Shown: piece after piece, positions 61,878 to 64,000 of the stretch | How the letters are laid out: each line of letters opens with the position of its first letter | How positions within the stretch are numbered: the first letter of the stretch is position 1 | NCBI GenBank assembly: GCA_964493505.1 | Contig: CAZBNP010000017.1 | Span: 37,172-101,171 of the forward strand | Reading direction: 5' to 3' | Length of the DNA: 64,000 bases | Source: Chryseosolibacter sp964493505 | GTDB taxonomy: Bacteria > Bacteroidota > Bacteroidia > Cytophagales > Cyclobacteriaceae | Made by a program: the position numbers and the translations under genes | The notes under the pieces: model-generated | The model's database searches: none | Told to the model about the DNA's origin: nothing | Seen by the model: only the letters and a program-made list of their open reading frames with translations

Positions 61878-62852
61878 CTACGCCGTTGCGGAATTGTATT
61901 TCATGCGGTACTGTATGGGCGAAATTCCAGTGATCTTCTTGAATGTGGTCCTGAACGCCTTCGTATCTGTATACCCAACTTTGTACATTACTTCGTTGAC
62001 ATTGTCTCTCGTAGACTCCAGACTCATTTTCGCAGCTTCGATCTTCACGCGTTGAATATACTCTACAACTGTGTTGGAGGTCGCTTTCTTGAACCTTCGC
62101 TCGAGATTCCGACGGCTCAGTGATGACATATCCGCTAACTCGTCGACGGTAATCCGTTGACTAAAATTCTCTTCGATGAATTTCTGCGCTTTTCTGATAG
62201 GCTCATCTTCGTGATCCTTCTGCCCGTTGAACATCATGAATGGCGACTGGCTCGCGCGGTCGATGTCAATGGCGAATATCTTTGCGCAGAACACGGCTGC
62301 GGCCCGCCCTGCATACTTTTCAATCAGATAGAGCACGAGCGTAAGGTATGAATATGCCCCACCACTCGTGTAGATTCCGTTTTCGTCGGTAACCACACGC
62401 TCGGTAACAAGGTTGACCTCCGGGAACATCCTCCTGAATTCGTTGGCGGCTATCCAGTGCGTCGCACATTTTTTCCCTTTCATTAATCCCGTCGACGCGA
62501 GTATGAAAGCTCCGACGCACAGGCTTGCTACTTCGGAGCCTTGTTTGTACTGGCGCGCCACCCACGGTATAAGTTCCTTGTTCTCTTCCAGCCCTTTCTT
62601 CAGATCGCCGTCGATTGCCGGAATGACAACTAGGTCGGTTGTATCCACTTCGCTCAACAGCCTGTCTGTGTGAATTGTGTACATCCCTCGTGCCAGTGCG
62701 GTTTCCTTATTAGCGGCAACGAGCTCTATATTAAATAGGGGAGGTTTACTCATCTCCGCCAGGTAATTGTTCACACCGGCAAGCAACATTCGTGGACCTT
62801 CGATACTTCCGAGAATGGCCCCTTTGGGAACCAGGATTGAGACCGTTTTCAT
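61878..62852 (-). CDS. GlxA-type transcriptional regulator (DJ-1/PfpI plus AraC)
   Basis: A 324-residue regulator. The N-terminal DJ-1/PfpI-like domain (about 1-195) has the elbow segment VASLCVGAFILAS, and the C-terminal AraC-type DNA-binding domain (about 220-320) has two helix-turn-helix parts: ITVDELADMSSLSRRNLERRF and NVNEVMYKVGYTDTKAFRTTF. Ligand and targets are unknown. It has a textbook promoter on which a perfect palindrome sits, so autoregulation is possible. It is convergent with no gene and divergent from the reductase at 63130. Confidence 0.92.
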   Translation of the reverse strand: MKTVSILVPKGAILGSIEGPRMLLAGVNNYLAEMSKPPLFNIELVAANKETALARGMYTIHTDRLLSEVDTTDLVVIPAIDGDLKKGLEENKELIPWVARQYKQGSEVASLCVGAFILASTGLMKGKKCATHWIAANEFRRMFPEVNLVTERVVTDENGIYTSGGAYSYLTLVLYLIEKYAGRAAAVFCAKIFAIDIDRASQSPFMMFNGQKDHEDEPIRKAQKFIEENFSQRITVDELADMSSLSRRNLERRFKKATSNTVVEYIQRVKIEAAKMSLESTRDNVNEVMYKVGYTDTKAFRTTFKKITGISPIQYRMKYNSATA

Positions 62853-62874
62853 AGAACAGGGTTTGGTGATAGAT

Positions 62875-62920
62875 CAAAGGTATTAATTGGTCATGTCGCA
62901 ATCAACCCCACAATGGGGTT
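62875..62920 (-). promoter_or_regulatory. Promoter of the GlxA-like gene with overlapping palindrome
   Basis: Reverse strand: TACCTTTG (62875-62882) with TTG (62903-62905) 20 bases upstream, a full consensus promoter. The perfect palindrome AACCCCA-caa-TGGGGTT (62904-62920) overlaps the last two bases of the -33 element, so it could be an operator. Confidence 0.66.
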
Positions 62921-63060
62921 ATTTCTACACCCGGAAACCAGCTATTACACTCAATATCGTCGCTCTCTATATTTATTATACAACCTCTATATACACTATA
63001 TATACAACGTTGTCGCGATCCACCCACTACAATGCCGTACTCATACCCGGTTTGTCCTGC

Positions 63061-63068
63061 TATGTTTG
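63061..63068 (+). promoter_or_regulatory. Possible -7 box of the RibD/DHFR-like gene
   Basis: TATGTTTG matches TAnnTTTG exactly, 62 bases before the ATG. No TTG lies at the expected -33 distance. The bases before it (62960-63020) are AT-rich. Confidence 0.35.
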
Positions 63069-63129
63069 CATCGTTCGAAGGTTAGGGTGAAGACGGTATG
63101 TGGGATGCTTACTCTATTGATGTCGAGTA

Positions 63130-63696
63130 ATGAGGAGAGTGATTTTTATAGTATCTGTCTCTCTTGATGGATTCATGGAAGGACCAAATGGCGAGCTGGA
63201 TTGGCTTGTCGAAGAAGACGGAGCGTTCGATACCGGCGACTTCTTTGAACGTTTTGATACCATGTTTTTTGGAAGGAAGGCGTACGAGAGGATGGTGGTT
63301 CCCCAGTTGTCAGTTTCGATCATGAATGCCGCGGATCGGGAACTCTTTCTAATGCTGCATAGTATTCGAAAGTATGTGTTCTCGCGTGGCCAAAAGCACG
63401 TTCGTGGCAATGGCATGGTAGTTAACGATAATTTGAAAGAGGAAGTCGATCGTATACGCGATGAGGACGGGAAGAACATTCTGTTTTGTGGAGGTGCGGA
63501 TATCTATTCGACATTTGCCGAACTTGATCTGATAGACGAGTATGTGTTGACTGTTCATCCGGTCTTGCTGGTGTCGGGGAAATCGTTGTTCAGGCATAAC
63601 GCTCCACCGCTGAATATGGAATTGGTCGGGAGAAGAGACCTGAAGTCGGGTGTGGTCATTTTACATTACTCCAGACAGGAGAATTATATGCCATGA
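63130..63696 (+). CDS. RibD-C/DHFR-like reductase
   Basis: A 188-residue protein of the dihydrofolate-reductase-like superfamily. The N-terminal strand-and-loop VIFIVSVSLDGFMEGPNGELDWL, the MFFGRKAYERM segment, and KNILFCGGADIYSTFAELDLIDEYVLTVHPVLL match the RibD C-terminal family. It should bind NADPH and reduce a small substrate, which is not known. It is not the folate enzyme; that is the gene at 2186. Its stop overlaps the next start by four bases. Confidence 0.88.
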   Translation: MRRVIFIVSVSLDGFMEGPNGELDWLVEEDGAFDTGDFFERFDTMFFGRKAYERMVVPQLSVSIMNAADRELFLMLHSIRKYVFSRGQKHVRGNGMVVNDNLKEEVDRIRDEDGKNILFCGGADIYSTFAELDLIDEYVLTVHPVLLVSGKSLFRHNAPPLNMELVGRRDLKSGVVILHYSRQENYMP

Positions 63697-63920
63697 TAAT
63701 CGAGGTATTTAAGACAAACATCGAAGATGCGGGCGATGCCCGCCTGTTGGTAGATCGGATAAAGGCGATCTTTCCTGATTGCTATGCCAACTTTGATCTG
63801 AGCGATTGCGACCACATCCTGCGTGTAGTTGGTGCGAGTGGAACAGTGATGGTTTCGGCCATCATTGATCTGGTGGAGAATCTTGGCTATGTAGCGGAAG
63901 TTTTGAACGATGACCTATAG
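63693..63920 (+). CDS. Small protein with HMA-like fold, unknown function
   Basis: A 75-residue protein whose start overlaps the stop of the reductase gene (ATGA, 63693-63696), so they are coupled. The pattern of strands and helices (MIIEVFKTNI, a helix with ARLLVDRIKAIF, CDHILRVVG, a helix ending VENLGYVAEVL) resembles the ferredoxin-like fold of heavy-metal-associated domains. The CxxC metal motif is absent; only Cys30 and Cys39 are present. I do not recognise a named family. The coupling suggests a joint role with the reductase. Confidence 0.72.
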   Translation: MIIEVFKTNIEDAGDARLLVDRIKAIFPDCYANFDLSDCDHILRVVGASGTVMVSAIIDLVENLGYVAEVLNDDL

Positions 63921-64000
63921 TGTAGTAAGCAACGTTCATCTCCTTTTGAAAGCTTCCCTTAGTTAGTAGCATTCAAAACTATAGAATTCCAATCATAATC

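Noticed and set aside
62887..63167. Two overlapping short forward frames in the AT-rich gap before 63130
   Set aside because: They overlap each other and the glxA-like promoter, and have low-complexity Tyr/Ile/Thr translations.
1..64000. CRISPR arrays, tRNA/rRNA genes, insertion sequences or prophage
   Set aside because: No spaced direct repeats, cloverleaf-like sequences, transposase or phage proteins were seen in any gap or frame.

Overview
The window looks like chromosomal DNA of a Bacteroidota member, most likely order Cytophagales. The evidence is a SusC/SusD pair driven by a FecI-type sigma factor and FecR anti-sigma factor, a PafA-type alkaline phosphatase, the alternative Bacteroidota GlmU-like protein, type B ribosomal protein L31, fused isobutyryl-CoA mutase (IcmF), and several promoters of the Bacteroidota type (TTG, 19-21 bases, TAnnTTTG). 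Base composition and gene style are even throughout. I saw no insertion sequence, prophage, CRISPR array, tRNA or rRNA, and no clearly broken gene. Placement below phylum is inference.

Layout. 1-4.4 kb: the N-terminal part of cinA (cut by the window edge), a DUF4197 lipoprotein, and a leftward housekeeping run (DUF1343/NamZ-like, nth, fmt, folA, SDR). 5.6-12.6 kb: a LolC/E-type permease, Hsp20, an HtrA protease, an ALDH7-type dehydrogenase, a lone receiver protein and an unrecognised 480-residue protein. 12.7-18.5 kb: a WG-repeat protein, PafA and an APC amino-acid permease. 18.5-24.1 kb, leftward: RmlD-like reductase, cyclophilin, hemC, holB, GlmU-like protein and rpmE2. 24.3-28.3 kb: an outer-membrane Wzi-like barrel, an MsbA-type ABC exporter and a small membrane protein.

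28.4-42.9 kb is the main accessory region, a polysaccharide-utilisation-like locus. It has an ECF sigma factor, FecR, SusC with an N-terminal signalling (STN) domain, SusD, a purple-acid-phosphatase-like enzyme, a BNR beta-propeller, an SGNH acetylesterase, an FAD oxidoreductase and a sodium/solute symporter. The set suggests sensing, import, de-esterification or dephosphorylation, oxidation and inner-membrane uptake of one decorated compound. No classical glycoside hydrolase or sugar kinase is present, so the substrate is open.

43-49.2 kb holds yifB/comM, a sensor-less histidine kinase, two RNA methyltransferase-type genes and typA. 49.3-57.5 kb, leftward, holds an M16 peptidase and a compact cluster: ceramidase-like protein, PIG-L deacetylase, the small Tat-type subunit and the catalytic subunit of a membrane GMC dehydrogenase, and a CBM9-like protein. 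The usual multihaem cytochrome subunit is not seen. 57.6-64 kb holds IcmF, SodC, a GlxA/AraC regulator and a RibD/DHFR-like reductase followed by a small overlapping gene.

The most interesting signals are the GMC/CBM9/PIG-L/ceramidase-like cluster, the oxidoreductase-containing SusCD locus, and several perfect DNA palindromes placed on or near promoters (hsp20, typA, glxA-like).
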